64,000 nt of DNA, from contig JACRKZ010000130.1 of assembly GCA_016235455.1 (NCBI GenBank), positions 16,242 to 80,241 of the forward strand. The letters run 5' to 3'. Origin of the DNA: Armatimonadota bacterium (GTDB taxonomy: Bacteria; Armatimonadota; UBA10988). The translations under genes were made by a program, and so were the position numbers. Position 1 is the first letter of the stretch; each line of letters opens with the position of its first letter. The notes below the pieces were generated by a model. It worked only from the letters and a program-made list of their open reading frames with translations. It searched no databases and was not told the DNA's origin. Shown here in pieces: positions 15,225-24,416 of the stretch.

Positions 15225-16358
15225 ATGAGCATCCATCTCGAACTGATTACCCACGACCCGGCGACGAGCGCGCGCCGCGGCCAGTTGCACACCCCGCACG
15301 GCATTGTGCAGACGCCGGTCTTCATGCCCGTGGGCACGCAGGCCACGGTCAAATCGCTGACCTGGGACGACGTCTGGACCACGGGCAGCCGCCTGTGCCT
15401 GGCCAACACCTACCACTTGTTCCTGCGTCCGGGAGCCGAGGTGGTGCAGGCGCTGGGCGGGCTGCACGGCTTCACCAGCTGGCCCGGGGCGTTCCTCACC
15501 GACAGCGGTGGCTTCCAGGTCTTCTCGCTGGAGGGCCTGCGGAAGGTCGACGACGACGGCGTGCGCTTTCAGTCGCACCACGACGGCTCGTACCATCAGC
15601 TCACGCCCGAACGCTCGATCCTGGTGCAGGAACAGCTCGGCGCGGATATCATCATGTGCTTTGACGACGTGGCTGGGTGGGGCGTGGATGACGCGCGGCT
15701 GCGCCAGGCCATGGGCCGCAGCCTGGTCTGGGCCCGGCGTTGCCGCGACGCGCATGTCACCGACCAGGCGCTGTTCGGCATCGTGCAGGGCGGCTTCGAC
15801 CGCGCCTGTCGCGAGGAGAGCGCCGCGGGCATGGTCGAGCTCGATCTGCCCGGCTACGCGCTGGGCGGGCTGAGCGTTGGCGAGCCCAAGGAGGTCATGC
15901 TGGAAGTGCTCAGCTATGGCCCCGCTCTGCTGCCCGAGGGCAAGCCGCGCTACCTGATGGGCGTCGGCTGGCCCGAGGACATCGTGGCGGCGGTCAGCGC
16001 GGGCGTGGACATGTTCGACTGCGTGCTGCCTACGCGGCTGGGCCGCACGGCGGCGGCGCTGACCTCGACCGGTCGGGTCAACATCCGCAACGCCAGGTAC
16101 GAGCGCGACGAGTCGCCGCTCGATGCCGACTGCGACTGCACCACCTGCCAGCGGCACTCGCGGGCCTACATCCGCCATCTGGTCAAGGCCAACGAGATTC
16201 TGGGCGCGCGGCTGCTGACCTACCACAATGTGTCGTTCTATCAGCGACTGATGCGCGACATCCGCGCGGCGCTGGACGCCGGAACGTACGGCGCCTGGGC
16301 GGCGGCGTTCTGGGCGCGAGGGGTGACCTGGGCGGGTAAGGTCGGCGCCTCGGCGTGA
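15225..16358 (+). CDS. tgt: tRNA-guanine transglycosylase
   Basis: A 377-residue enzyme that exchanges guanine-34 in GUN-anticodon tRNAs for a queuosine precursor. The substrate-binding motif TDSGGFQVF has the conserved aspartate at 93. GIVQGG, YALGGLSVGEP and the nucleophile region FDCVLPTR are present. The zinc site is CDCTTCQRH plus a later histidine in IRHL. Length is normal. A TATACT hexamer at 15208-15213 lies 11 bases before the ATG, but no good -35 is visible. QueC for the same pathway is encoded at 30302-30973. Confidence 0.97.
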   Translation: MSIHLELITHDPATSARRGQLHTPHGIVQTPVFMPVGTQATVKSLTWDDVWTTGSRLCLANTYHLFLRPGAEVVQALGGLHGFTSWPGAFLTDSGGFQVFSLEGLRKVDDDGVRFQSHHDGSYHQLTPERSILVQEQLGADIIMCFDDVAGWGVDDARLRQAMGRSLVWARRCRDAHVTDQALFGIVQGGFDRACREESAAGMVELDLPGYALGGLSVGEPKEVMLEVLSYGPALLPEGKPRYLMGVGWPEDIVAAVSAGVDMFDCVLPTRLGRTAAALTSTGRVNIRNARYERDESPLDADCDCTTCQRHSRAYIRHLVKANEILGARLLTYHNVSFYQRLMRDIRAALDAGTYGAWAAAFWARGVTWAGKVGASA

Positions 16359-16377
16359 CGCTCCGAGTGCAGCCCGC

Positions 16378-17340
16378 TCACTTGATGGTCAGGAACTCCA
16401 TCTTCTCTTTGTCGAGCAACAGCAGCTTCAGCAGATGGCTCTTGATGCCGTTGCGGTCGATCGTCACATCGACTTCCACCTCGTAGGTCGTGTTGCGGAC
16501 CTTGGGGAAGCCGGTGACCGGGTCGAGGATGTCCTCACCCTCGATCTTGGCAAACGGAAGGTCGACCGAGACCTCCTCGCGGCCGCTGTTGACGAAGTTG
16601 AACCAGCCCTCGGAGAGCAGTCGCATGGAGCCGTCGGGCGCGTCCTTGGCGGCGACGCGGATGCGCTCGGTGGTGGTCATGGTGCCCACGCGCAGGTCCT
16701 CCTTGTGCTTCTGGGTCCAGCGCTGCTCGGCCTGTACCTGCTCCTTGGGATAGCGCTTGAGCCGATAGGAGAGCGTGTTGAGCACGTTGTCCTTGCCATA
16801 CAGCGCGCGCAGGCGGTCGTCGAAGAAGGCCTTTTGCATCGGACGATCGAAGGCATCGGCGCTCTTGGCCTTGATGTCCGTGACGATCTTGTCCAGCCCG
16901 TCCACCGAGATGACCTCGCCCGTGGGCTGGGCGCGGAAGGTGTAGGTCTGCCCGCTGGCCGCCTTGGCGAAGTCCTTGGAGGTGGTCGTGGCGCCGTCCA
17001 GGCCTGTGCCGACCTCCTCGCTCATCTCCTCGCCATCCCAGATCTTCTGGCGGAAGCGCGAGAGCGTGGCGCGGATGGTGAACTCGCCCTGGTCATTGAC
17101 CTCCAGCACGTCCCATCGCTCCCAGCGCTCGTCCTCAACCTTGGCCTTGTGCTTGGCGGTCTGCCGCAACGTGATGGTCTGGTCCGAGGTGGTCACGGTA
17201 TGCAACAGCCAAGCCATCCCGGACTTGGGCTGATAGCGCAAGGTGCGTAGCGGACCGGTGGGCTGGTCCTCATCGTCCTGCGCCAGGCCGGCGGCGACCA
17301 CGGCCAAGGCCATCGCGAGCAGTACCAGAAGTCTCTTCAT
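16378..17340 (-). CDS. Secreted protein of unknown function
   Basis: A 320-residue protein with a clear signal peptide (MKRLLVLLAMALAVVAAGLA, cleaved near AQ). The mature part is beta-rich, with alternating strands such as FTIRATLSRFRQK, TYTFRAQPTGEVISVDGLD and TYEVEVDVTIDRNG. The style recalls extracytoplasmic DUF6263-like proteins, but this is only a resemblance. The ATG at 17340 is chosen because it has a GGAGGG site six bases upstream. It is convergent with tgt at a 19-base gap, and lies downstream of groEL on the same strand with its own leader. No catalytic motif is seen. Confidence 0.78.
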   Translation of the reverse strand: MKRLLVLLAMALAVVAAGLAQDDEDQPTGPLRTLRYQPKSGMAWLLHTVTTSDQTITLRQTAKHKAKVEDERWERWDVLEVNDQGEFTIRATLSRFRQKIWDGEEMSEEVGTGLDGATTTSKDFAKAASGQTYTFRAQPTGEVISVDGLDKIVTDIKAKSADAFDRPMQKAFFDDRLRALYGKDNVLNTLSYRLKRYPKEQVQAEQRWTQKHKEDLRVGTMTTTERIRVAAKDAPDGSMRLLSEGWFNFVNSGREEVSVDLPFAKIEGEDILDPVTGFPKVRNTTYEVEVDVTIDRNGIKSHLLKLLLLDKEKMEFLTIK

Positions 17341-17472
17341 GACGACCCTCCGTGGGCATAGGCCGCGCATTCGGCACGGCGGGGCTGTTACCTTCTTGTA
17401 CCCAAAAGCGAACAGCTCGCGCGAACCGTTCCCGGTCGCGCGAGCTGCCAGCTCAGCTGATTGCGGCCAGGC

Positions 17473-19116
17473 TCAGTAGCCCATGCCGCCCATGCCGTCC
17501 ATGCCACCGGGGCCACCGGCGGGGGCCGGCTTGGCCTTTTCGGGCTTCTCGGCGATGGCGCACTCGGTGGTGAGGATCATGCCGGCGATGGAACCAGCGT
17601 TCTCCAGCGCCAGGCGGACCACCTTGGCGGCGTCGACGACGCCCTCGGCGAACAGGTCACCGTAGGTGCCGGTGCCGGCGTTGTAGCCGAAGTGCGCATC
17701 GTCGGTGGCGAGCACCTTGTTGCAGACCACCGAGCCTTCGAGCCCGGCGTTGACCGCGATCTGCTTGAGCGGACGGGTCAGCGCGCGCGCCACGATGGCG
17801 ATGCCCGCGCGGGTGTCGGCCTGGTCGTCGGTGAGGTCGGCCAGCTTGGCGGCAGCGCGGGCCAGGGCGGTACCGCCACCGGTCACGATGCCTTCCTCAA
17901 TGGCCGCGCGCGTCGAGTTGAGAGCGTCTTCGTAGCGCTGCTTGCGCTCCTTGAGCTCGGTCTCGGTGCTGGCGCCCACGCGGATGACCGACACGCCGCC
18001 GGACAGCTTGGCCAGCCGTTCGGACAGCTTCTCTTTGTCGTAGTCCGAGGTGGTCTTCTCGATCTCGTTCTTGATCTGCTTGATGCGCCCGGCGATGGCG
18101 TCAGCCTGGCCCTGGCCACCGATGATGGTGGTGGTGTCATGGGTGACGGTGACCTTGTCGGCGCGACCGAGCTGCTCGAGGGTCACGTTCTCCAGCGGAA
18201 CGCCCAGCTCTTCGGTGATGAAGGCGCCACCGGTGAGGACCGCGAGGTCGCCCAGCATGGCCTTGCGGCGGTCGCCGAAGCCCGGCGCCTTGACCGCCAC
18301 CGAGCGGACGATGCCGCGCAGCGCGTTGACCACCAGGGCGGCCAGGGCCTGGCCCTCGACGTCCTCGGCGATGATGACCAGCGGCCGGCCGGCGCCGTGG
18401 ATCTGCTGGAGCAGCGGAACCAGCGAGTTGACGTCGCTGATCTTCTTCTCCCACAGCAGGATGTACGGCTCTTCGAGGATGGCTTCCATGGCCTCGGCAT
18501 CGGTCACCAGGTACGGCGACAGATAGCCCTTGTCGAACTGCATGCCGTCCACGTGCTCGATGGTCGTCTCGGAGGTCTTGCCCTCCTCGATCGTCGCCAC
18601 GCCGTTGTGACCGGCATTGTCCAGGGCCGTCGCCACCATCTCGCCGACCTCGGGGTCGTTGCCGGCGATGGTCGCCACGTTCTGGTAGGCGGCCTTGTCG
18701 CTCACGGGCACAGCCTGCGCCTTGAGCAGCTCGACCACATGCGCCACGGCCTGGTCGATGCCGCGCTTGAGCAGCAACGGGCTGGCACCGGCCTCGACGT
18801 TGCGCAGGCCTTCCTGCAAAATGGCCTGGGCCAGGACCGTCGCGGTGGTCGTGCCGTCGCCCGCCACATCGTTGGTCTTCTTGGCCACTTCCTTGACGAG
18901 CTGCGCGCCGAGATCCTCGATGGGATCGGGCAGCTCGATTTCCTTGGCCACGGTCACGCCGTCCTTGGTGACGATCGGCGAGCCCCAGCTCTTCTCGATC
19001 AGCACATTGCGGCCACGCGGTCCGAGGGTCACCTTCACGGCGTCAGCCACCTGGTCCGCACCCTTTTGCATCTTGGTGCGGGCGGTGATGTCATATGCCA
19101 GCAGCTTGCTTGCCAC
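17473..19116 (-). CDS. groL: Chaperonin GroEL (60 kDa)
   Basis: A 547-residue chaperonin subunit that folds proteins in a double ring with GroES. The N-terminal region has VKVTLGPRGRNV and VTKDGVTVAKEI, with the nucleotide loop AGDGTTTATVLAQ. The apical domain, the late ATP-site residues GTALARAA and the flexible tail ending GGMDGMGGMGY are intact. It lies 24 bases after groES in one operon. No CIRCE/HrcA inverted repeat is present upstream, so heat control is not of that common type. Confidence 0.99.
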   Translation of the reverse strand: MASKLLAYDITARTKMQKGADQVADAVKVTLGPRGRNVLIEKSWGSPIVTKDGVTVAKEIELPDPIEDLGAQLVKEVAKKTNDVAGDGTTTATVLAQAILQEGLRNVEAGASPLLLKRGIDQAVAHVVELLKAQAVPVSDKAAYQNVATIAGNDPEVGEMVATALDNAGHNGVATIEEGKTSETTIEHVDGMQFDKGYLSPYLVTDAEAMEAILEEPYILLWEKKISDVNSLVPLLQQIHGAGRPLVIIAEDVEGQALAALVVNALRGIVRSVAVKAPGFGDRRKAMLGDLAVLTGGAFITEELGVPLENVTLEQLGRADKVTVTHDTTTIIGGQGQADAIAGRIKQIKNEIEKTTSDYDKEKLSERLAKLSGGVSVIRVGASTETELKERKQRYEDALNSTRAAIEEGIVTGGGTALARAAAKLADLTDDQADTRAGIAIVARALTRPLKQIAVNAGLEGSVVCNKVLATDDAHFGYNAGTGTYGDLFAEGVVDAAKVVRLALENAGSIAGMILTTECAIAEKPEKAKPAPAGGPGGMDGMGGMGY

Positions 19117-19140
19117 GGTCTGCTCCCTTGAGGGTCGATG

Positions 19141-19428
19141 CTACTCGCGCACCGCCATGATGTCGCTGACGCTCAGGATCTTGACATCCTTGCCGTCAAT
19201 CTCGATGTCCGTGCCGGCCCACTTGCCGTAGATCACCACGTCGCCGACCTTGACCGGCATCGGCACGCGCTCGCCGCTTTCCAGCAGCTCGCCAGGGCCG
19301 ACTTCCACGACCACACCCTCGGTCGGCTTTTCCTTGGCCGACTCGGGCAGGACGATACCGCCCTGGACGACTTCCTTCAGCTCCTTGGGCTCGACGACAA
19401 CACGGTCGCCCAACGGCTTGAGACCCAT
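19141..19428 (-). CDS. groS: Co-chaperonin GroES (10 kDa)
   Basis: A 95-residue co-chaperonin forming the heptameric lid of GroEL. MGLKPLGDRVVVEP, GGIVLPESAKEKPTEG (mobile loop) and VIYGKWAGTDIEIDG are typical. The ATG at 19428 has a strong AGGAGGAG site five bases upstream and gives the normal family start. The frame extends eight codons further. It is the first gene of the groES-groEL operon. Confidence 0.98.
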   Translation of the reverse strand: MGLKPLGDRVVVEPKELKEVVQGGIVLPESAKEKPTEGVVVEVGPGELLESGERVPMPVKVGDVVIYGKWAGTDIEIDGKDVKILSVSDIMAVRE

Positions 19429-19590
19429 GGTTCTCCTCCTTGGCATGCTCATTGGCTACACGAAAACTCGTAGGCGAGCCTAAGGCGCGCCCGGTGCTTG
19501 GGCCATGAGTCAACCCGAGGGGTGTCACGCCGGTGTAAAGAGCCGACCCCTCTGGTGTAACAACGCGGCCCTGGATCCGGCTTGGGCCGC

Positions 19591-19619
19591 TTGGTCGATG
19601 CGGCCATCGCTGGTATCGT
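19591..19619 (+). promoter_or_regulatory. Sigma-70-like promoter, nearly leaderless
   Basis: TTGGTC (19591-19596), a 17-base spacer and TATCGT (19614-19619). The -10 ends eight bases before the ATG of the HAD gene at 19628, and no ribosome site precedes that ATG, which fits leaderless translation. Confidence 0.4.
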
Positions 19620-19627
19620 TGGGACCG

Positions 19628-20302
19628 ATGTACACCCTACCCGCGGATCTGGTCATCTTCGACTTCGATGGCGTGCTCTGCGCCGCCGAGCGCTTCACCC
19701 CCGACGCTATTCGCGACGGCCTGCGCGCGTTTGCCCAACGGTGCGGCGTGCCGATCGATGAGCCCGACGAGGCCGCGCTGCTGGCCACGCTAGGCTACCC
19801 GTCGCACCAGACCTACCCGCCGATGCTGCCGGAGAGCCTCCGCCCGCGCTGGCCCGAGATGCATACGCTGACACTGGACGCCATGGAGCGCCGCATCCGG
19901 GCCCTGGGCCGGTGGGGCTGCCTGTACGACGGCGTGCCCGAGTTGCTGGACGATCTGCTGGCCGACGGCCGCACGCTGGCCCTGGCCAGCAACTGCAGCG
20001 AGCGCTACCAGGCGGTGCACCGCGAGGTGCACGGGCTGGACCGCTGGTTCACCCACCAGTGGCACGCACAAGCGGCAGGCATCGGCAGCAAGGCCGATAT
20101 GGTGGCCCGCATTCTGGCCGACACGCCCGCGTTACGGACGAGTGTTATGGTAGGCGACAGACTAAGCGACAGGAATGCTGCCGCGGCGCACCGCGTGCCC
20201 TTCGTGGCGGCCGCGTACGGATTTGGCTGCGCGGCGGAGTGGGATGGCGCGGTCGCGGTGGCCGACCATGTTGTGCAACTCCGGGCGATCCTGGGCGTCT
20301 GA
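19628..20302 (+). CDS. HAD-family phosphatase (Gph-like)
   Basis: A 224-residue haloacid-dehalogenase hydrolase. Motif I is FDFDGVL (nucleophile and acid aspartates), motif II lies in LALASNCS, the motif III lysine is in GSKADM, and motif IV is MVGDRLSD. A helical cap follows motif I, as in phosphoglycolate phosphatase and other small-molecule phosphatases. The substrate cannot be told. The frame is open 41 codons upstream, but the ATG at 19628 begins at the domain and follows a promoter. The EAL-HDOD gene follows 24 bases later, suggesting cotranscription. Confidence 0.88.
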   Translation: MYTLPADLVIFDFDGVLCAAERFTPDAIRDGLRAFAQRCGVPIDEPDEAALLATLGYPSHQTYPPMLPESLRPRWPEMHTLTLDAMERRIRALGRWGCLYDGVPELLDDLLADGRTLALASNCSERYQAVHREVHGLDRWFTHQWHAQAAGIGSKADMVARILADTPALRTSVMVGDRLSDRNAAAAHRVPFVAAAYGFGCAAEWDGAVAVADHVVQLRAILGV

Positions 20303-20326
20303 TCTGGCGTGCAGGGAGGGAATTCG

Positions 20327-21595
20327 ATGGCGATGGGCACCACCGGTGGGCCGGCTTCCGCACCGCCGGTCAGCAGCATGGACGTCTTCGTCGCGCGACA
20401 GCCCATCTTCGGGCCGGACCGGCAGGTCAAAGCCTACGAACTCCTCTATCGATCCTCGCACCAGAACACGTTTGATGGGACGGATGGTGATACGGCGACG
20501 TCGCGCCTGTTGGTCAATGCCTTCCTGACCTTGGGCATCGACACCATCACCGGCGGTCGGCCGGCCTTCGTCAATTTCACGCGTAATGCGTTGCTGCAGG
20601 AGTTCCCCACGCTGCTGCCGCCCGACCGGCTGGTGATCGAGGTGTTGGAGGACGTGGAGCCCGACGAGCAGGTGGTGACTGTCTGCCGCAACCTCAAGGC
20701 GCTGGGCTACACCTTGGCGCTGGACGACATCATCAGTCTCGACCGCCGCTACGACGCGCTGCTTGAGCTGACCGACGTGGTCAAGGTCGACTGGATGCTG
20801 GCTGACGACATCCAGAAGCAGGCGGTGGCGCAGCGCTGCCGTCCGTACCGCATCACGATGCTGGCCGAGAAGGTGGAGTCCGAGGAGGAGTTCGTCGACG
20901 CGGTCCGCCTGGGCTACACGCTGTTCCAGGGCTACTTCTTCTGCCGGCCCAACATCATTGCCGGGCGCGATGTGCCGGCCGCCAAGACCAACTACCTGCG
21001 CCTGCTGCGCGAGGTCAACAGTCGCGATTTCGATCTGGGCCGCATCGAGAACGTCATCAAGAGCGAGTTGACGCTCTCCTACAAGCTGCTCAAGTACCTC
21101 AACTCGGCGGCCTTTGGCTGGCGCCGGCAGATCAGCTCCATCAAGCACGCGCTGGTGGCCGTGGGCGAGCGCGAGTTGCGCAAGTGGATGTCGGTGCTCT
21201 GTCTGACCCAGATGGCCGACGACAAGCCGCCCGAGCTGGCGCTGCAATCGCTGGTGCGCGCGCACTTCTGCGAGCAGATGGGCAGCCTCGTGGGCATGGC
21301 CGACCGATCGACCGACCTGTTCCTGGCGGGCCTGTTCTCCATGCTCGACACGATCATGCAGCGCCCGCTGGCCGAGTGCCTGGAGCAGGTGCCCATCGCC
21401 ACCGAGGTGCTGGACGCGCTGATCGAGGGCAAGGGCCGCATGCGCGACATCCTCGACGGTGTGGTAGCCTACGAGCGGGGCGATTGGGCGGCGGTGAGAG
21501 CCGTGGCCGACAAGCTGGCGGTTGACCCCGAGCGGGTCTCGGAGACGTACTTGCAGGCGGTCAAGCGCGCTGATACGCTCTTCGCCACCACCTAG
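20327..21595 (+). CDS. EAL-HDOD signalling protein (YuxH/CdgJ-like), EAL domain degenerate
   Basis: A 422-residue protein. The N-terminal EAL-like domain starts DVFVARQPIFGPDRQVKAYE and has YELLYR in place of the EAL signature, with LALDD, VVKVDW and MLAEKVE at the positions of later motifs. Metal-binding residues needed for c-di-GMP hydrolysis appear lost. The C-terminal HDOD domain (about 215-400) includes LTLSYKLLKYLNSAAFG and VGERELRKWM. Such proteins act as non-enzymatic signal adaptors, often in motility or pilus control. ATG 20327 has a GGGAGGG site. It is followed by a response regulator 12 bases later. Confidence 0.92.
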   Translation: MAMGTTGGPASAPPVSSMDVFVARQPIFGPDRQVKAYELLYRSSHQNTFDGTDGDTATSRLLVNAFLTLGIDTITGGRPAFVNFTRNALLQEFPTLLPPDRLVIEVLEDVEPDEQVVTVCRNLKALGYTLALDDIISLDRRYDALLELTDVVKVDWMLADDIQKQAVAQRCRPYRITMLAEKVESEEEFVDAVRLGYTLFQGYFFCRPNIIAGRDVPAAKTNYLRLLREVNSRDFDLGRIENVIKSELTLSYKLLKYLNSAAFGWRRQISSIKHALVAVGERELRKWMSVLCLTQMADDKPPELALQSLVRAHFCEQMGSLVGMADRSTDLFLAGLFSMLDTIMQRPLAECLEQVPIATEVLDALIEGKGRMRDILDGVVAYERGDWAAVRAVADKLAVDPERVSETYLQAVKRADTLFATT

Positions 21596-21607
21596 CAGGT
21601 AGACGGC

Positions 21608-22300
21608 ATGGAACAAGTATCTCATATCCTGGTCATCGACGATGACCGGCGGCTCACCGATGGCCTGCGCATGGCGCTCGAGCGCGAAGGGCATCGCGTG
21701 ACCACGGCCCAGGGCGGCGAAGAGGGCTTGGCGCACGCCATCCGCGAGCGGCCGGATCTGGTTGTGGTCGACCTCAACCTGCCCGATCTGGACGGCCTGG
21801 CGGTCTGTCAGCGCCTGCGTCAGCGGACCTACGTGCCGATCATGATCATGACCGGCGCCGCGGTCGAGGAGCAGGACAAGGTCGTCGGGCTGCGCTTTGG
21901 CGCCGACGACTACCTGGTCAAGCCGTTCGGCGTGGCCGAGTTCTGCGCGCGTGTGGAGGCTCTGCTGCGACGGTCGTCGGTCTACGCCGCCGGGCGCGAC
22001 CGTGAACTGCGCGCGGGCGATCTGCTCATCGACCGCGAGGCCTACACGGTCCGGCGCGGCGACCACGCGGTCGACCTGACGCCCAAGGAGTTCGAGTTGC
22101 TGGTGGCGCTGGCCGAGTACCCCAACCGGGTACGCACCCGCGACTACCTGCTGGAGCGCGTCTGGGGCTACACCAGTGAGATCCGCACGCGGACGCTGGA
22201 CATGCACATTCGCCGGCTGCGCGAGAAGCTCGAAGAGGACCCGGCGGAGCCCCGGCTCATCCAGACGGTGATCGGCGTGGGCTACAAGCTGGTGGCATGA
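21608..22300 (+). CDS. OmpR/PhoB-type response regulator
   Basis: A 230-residue DNA-binding regulator. The receiver (about 5-118) has the acidic pair VIDDDR, phospho-acceptor aspartate in VVVDLNLPDLDG, threonine in IMTGA and lysine in LVKPFG. The winged-helix output domain (about 135-228) has LTPKEFELLVALAEYPNRV, TRDYLLERVWGY and TLDMHIRRLREKL. It should be phosphorylated by the kinase encoded immediately downstream. That kinase is interrupted by a stop codon here. Confidence 0.97.
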   Translation: MEQVSHILVIDDDRRLTDGLRMALEREGHRVTTAQGGEEGLAHAIRERPDLVVVDLNLPDLDGLAVCQRLRQRTYVPIMIMTGAAVEEQDKVVGLRFGADDYLVKPFGVAEFCARVEALLRRSSVYAAGRDRELRAGDLLIDREAYTVRRGDHAVDLTPKEFELLVALAEYPNRVRTRDYLLERVWGYTSEIRTRTLDMHIRRLREKLEEDPAEPRLIQTVIGVGYKLVA

Positions 22301-22309
22301 GGTGACGGC

Positions 22310-23923
22310 ATGGCCGAACGCGCTGAAGGCACCGACGCGCTGACCCAGCCCTGGCTCGCCGAACTGCTGGCGGCCAGCGCCGAGGGCATCGCCCTGTACG
22401 ATCCGCAGGGCCGTATCTCGCGCGCCAATGCGCTGTTGGCCGAGCTGGTTGGCCTTGGCGACGACGAACTGCTGGGCCTGGGCATCGACGATCTCTTCCA
22501 CGATCCCAGCTACAGTCTGGCCGTGGCCGCTGCGCGTCAGCGCGGCCGCTGGCACGGCATCCTCAGTGTGGGCGAGCGCGAGGTCGAGGCGCACCTGGTC
22601 ATGGCCCGCGACGGCCATGGCGTCGTGCTGTGCCACGACATCTCCGAGCGCCTGGAGTTGGGCCGACGCGCCGAGTCGTTGGCGGCCCTGGCCGCCGAGC
22701 ATGCCAGTCGCGCCGAGGATGCTCAGGCTCGCGCCAGCGAGCAGAGCTAGCGCCTGACCGGTCTGTACCAGATGACCGTCAACGCGCTGGAATCGGCCAC
22801 GGTGCACGACACGGCGGCGCGCCTCTGCAACTCGCTGCGCGGCGATCTGGGCGCGGAGAACGTGGCGCTGTGGCTGCATGACGCCCACCAGGGCCTGCTG
22901 CGGCGCGTTGCGGCCGTGGGCCCGCGGGCGTCTGAACTGCCCGAGGTGTTCGCCCGTCAGGTGGCTCCCCAGTGCGACGAGGCGCTGCTCACTGGGCGCA
23001 CGGTCCCGGTGGCCGACCTCGGCCTGCTGAGCGGCTTCGCGGCCATTCCGCTGGCCGGCCGCGAGCAGCCGCTCGGGCTCATCACGCTCGATAGCCAGCC
23101 CGACCCCGAGAAGGTCCAGGTCTACGCGCCGCACGTGGCCACGGCGGTCAACAACGCCATCATGGCGGATGAGCTGGTACGGGCCAACAGCCAGTTGCGC
23201 GCCGTCGACCAGCAAAAGAGCGAGTTCCTGAACGTCGTGGCGCATGACCTGCGCACCCCGTTGACCTGCATCCGCACCTACACCGACCTGCTGCGCATGT
23301 ACGTCGACGAGCCGCCGGAGACCTATCGCGACTTCCTGACCATCATCGCCGAAGAGACCGAGCGACTGGGTGAGTTGCTCGACAACTTCCTGGATCTGGC
23401 ACGCATCGAGAACGCCACCATCCGCTACGAGGTCGAGCCGGTGGACCTGGACGAGATCCTCGAGCACTTCGCCAATGTCTACCTGGCCAAGGCGGCGGCC
23501 GAGGCCATCATCGTCGGTCGCCGCGTACAGCCGCAACTGCCGACCATCCAAGCCGACCGGCGGCGGCTGGAGCAGGTCTTCTCGAACCTGATGTCCAACG
23601 CCTTCCGCCACACGCCGCGCGGCGGCAGCGTGATGCTGGCCGCGGTGGCCGATGACGGCGGTGTGCGGGTCATTGTCGACGACACCGGCCCGGGCGTGCC
23701 CAAGGAGGATCGGGCGCGCATCTTCGAACGCTTCCGCCAGGCACGCAACGCGGATCGCTCGGGCGGCGGCACCGGCCTGGGCTTGGCCATCGCCAAAGCC
23801 ATTGTCGCCGACCATGGCGGCCGCATCTGGGTGGAGGACGCGCCCGGCGGCGGAGCGCGGTTCTGTGTCCATCTGCCGTGGCAGCCGCCGCCCGGTGCCG
23901 CGGTGTTGAGGGGTGACCAGTGA
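22310..23923 (+). pseudogene. Sensor histidine kinase (PAS-GAF-HisKA-HATPase) split by an in-frame TAG
   Basis: One continuous reading frame encodes a kinase, but codon 147 (22748-22750) is TAG. Upstream is a PAS domain (residues 15-120) plus the start of a coiled coil. Downstream, in the same frame, come RLTGLYQMTVNALES, a GAF domain, HisKA with the phospho-histidine in VVAHDLRTPLT, N box NLMSNAFRH, G1 DDTGPGVP and G2 GTGLGLAIAKAIV. A single C-to-T change from CAG would explain the stop inside the linker. The remainder could restart at ATG 22772, but no ribosome site is obvious. It may be a recent nonsense mutation, a base-call error, or two separately made halves. It overlaps the next gene by GTGA. 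Confidence 0.85.
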
Positions 23924-24291
23924 GCGGCAAGGTGGTGGTCATCGCCGACGACGAGCCGCGACTGCTGGCCTCGCTGGCCTTCATCGTGCAGCGCGAGGGC
24001 GGCCAGCCGGTATCCGCGCCGGACGGCCTGGCCGCGCTGGCGGCGATCCGCGAGCACCGGCCGGTGCTCGCCCTGCTGGACGTGATGATGCCGGGCATGG
24101 ACGGCCTGGCCGTGACTCGCGCCGTGCGGGCCGACCTAGCCCTGGCGGCGCTGCCCATCGTGGTCATCACGGCGCTGGGCCAGGCTGACCATGAGCGGCA
24201 GGCGTTGGAGGCCGGTGCGACACGCTACCTGCGCAAGCCGTTCGATGTGGCGGCGCTGCGGGATCTGATCGCGGGGTATCTGAGGGCGTAG
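23920..24291 (+). CDS. Single-domain response regulator (CheY-like)
   Basis: A 123-residue receiver with no output domain. The acidic pair is in IADDEP, the phospho-acceptor aspartate in ALLDVMMPGMDG, threonine in VVITALG and lysine in YLRKPFD. It would pass or absorb phosphate from the upstream kinase, or bind a target protein. The GTG start overlaps the kinase stop by four bases. It is the last gene of the signalling cluster that begins with the HAD gene. Confidence 0.95.
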   Translation: MSGKVVVIADDEPRLLASLAFIVQREGGQPVSAPDGLAALAAIREHRPVLALLDVMMPGMDGLAVTRAVRADLALAALPIVVITALGQADHERQALEAGATRYLRKPFDVAALRDLIAGYLRA

Positions 24292-24370
24292 CGACCGGTC
24301 GACGGCCGTGGATCGGCGCCATTGCCACCCGCGGCGCCGGAGAGCCGTCACTGGCAGGTGCGCCGTTCGT

Positions 24371-24399
24371 TTGTCAGCCGGGCCGGTCGGGCATAACTT
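24371..24399 (+). promoter_or_regulatory. Sigma-70-like promoter upstream of a small membrane protein gene
   Basis: TTGTCA (24371-24376), a 17-base spacer and TAACTT (24394-24399). They are followed by a GAAAGGG ribosome site and ATG 24417. The -35 matches five of six consensus bases; the -10 is weak. Confidence 0.4.
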
Positions 24400-24416
24400 G
24401 TGAAAGGGCAACGGTC

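Noticed and set aside
17461..19131. Plus-strand open frame of over 550 codons across groEL
   Set aside because: It is an antisense shadow of groEL, with no family resemblance and no ribosome site.
19429..19510. CIRCE/HrcA operator upstream of groES
   Set aside because: The TTAGCACTC-N9-GAGTGCTAA inverted repeat is not present on either strand.
22748..22750. TAG as a recoded sense codon (pyrrolysine or code change)
   Set aside because: TAG ends other intact genes in the window (for example at 6572-6574, 21593-21595 and 24289-24291), and no pyl genes or special downstream structure are visible.
20162..23872. Very long minus-strand open frame antisense to the signalling cluster
   Set aside because: It runs opposite four well-recognised proteins. 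High-GC codon bias leaves the antisense frame open, and its translation is Gly/Arg/His/Gln-rich with no domain.
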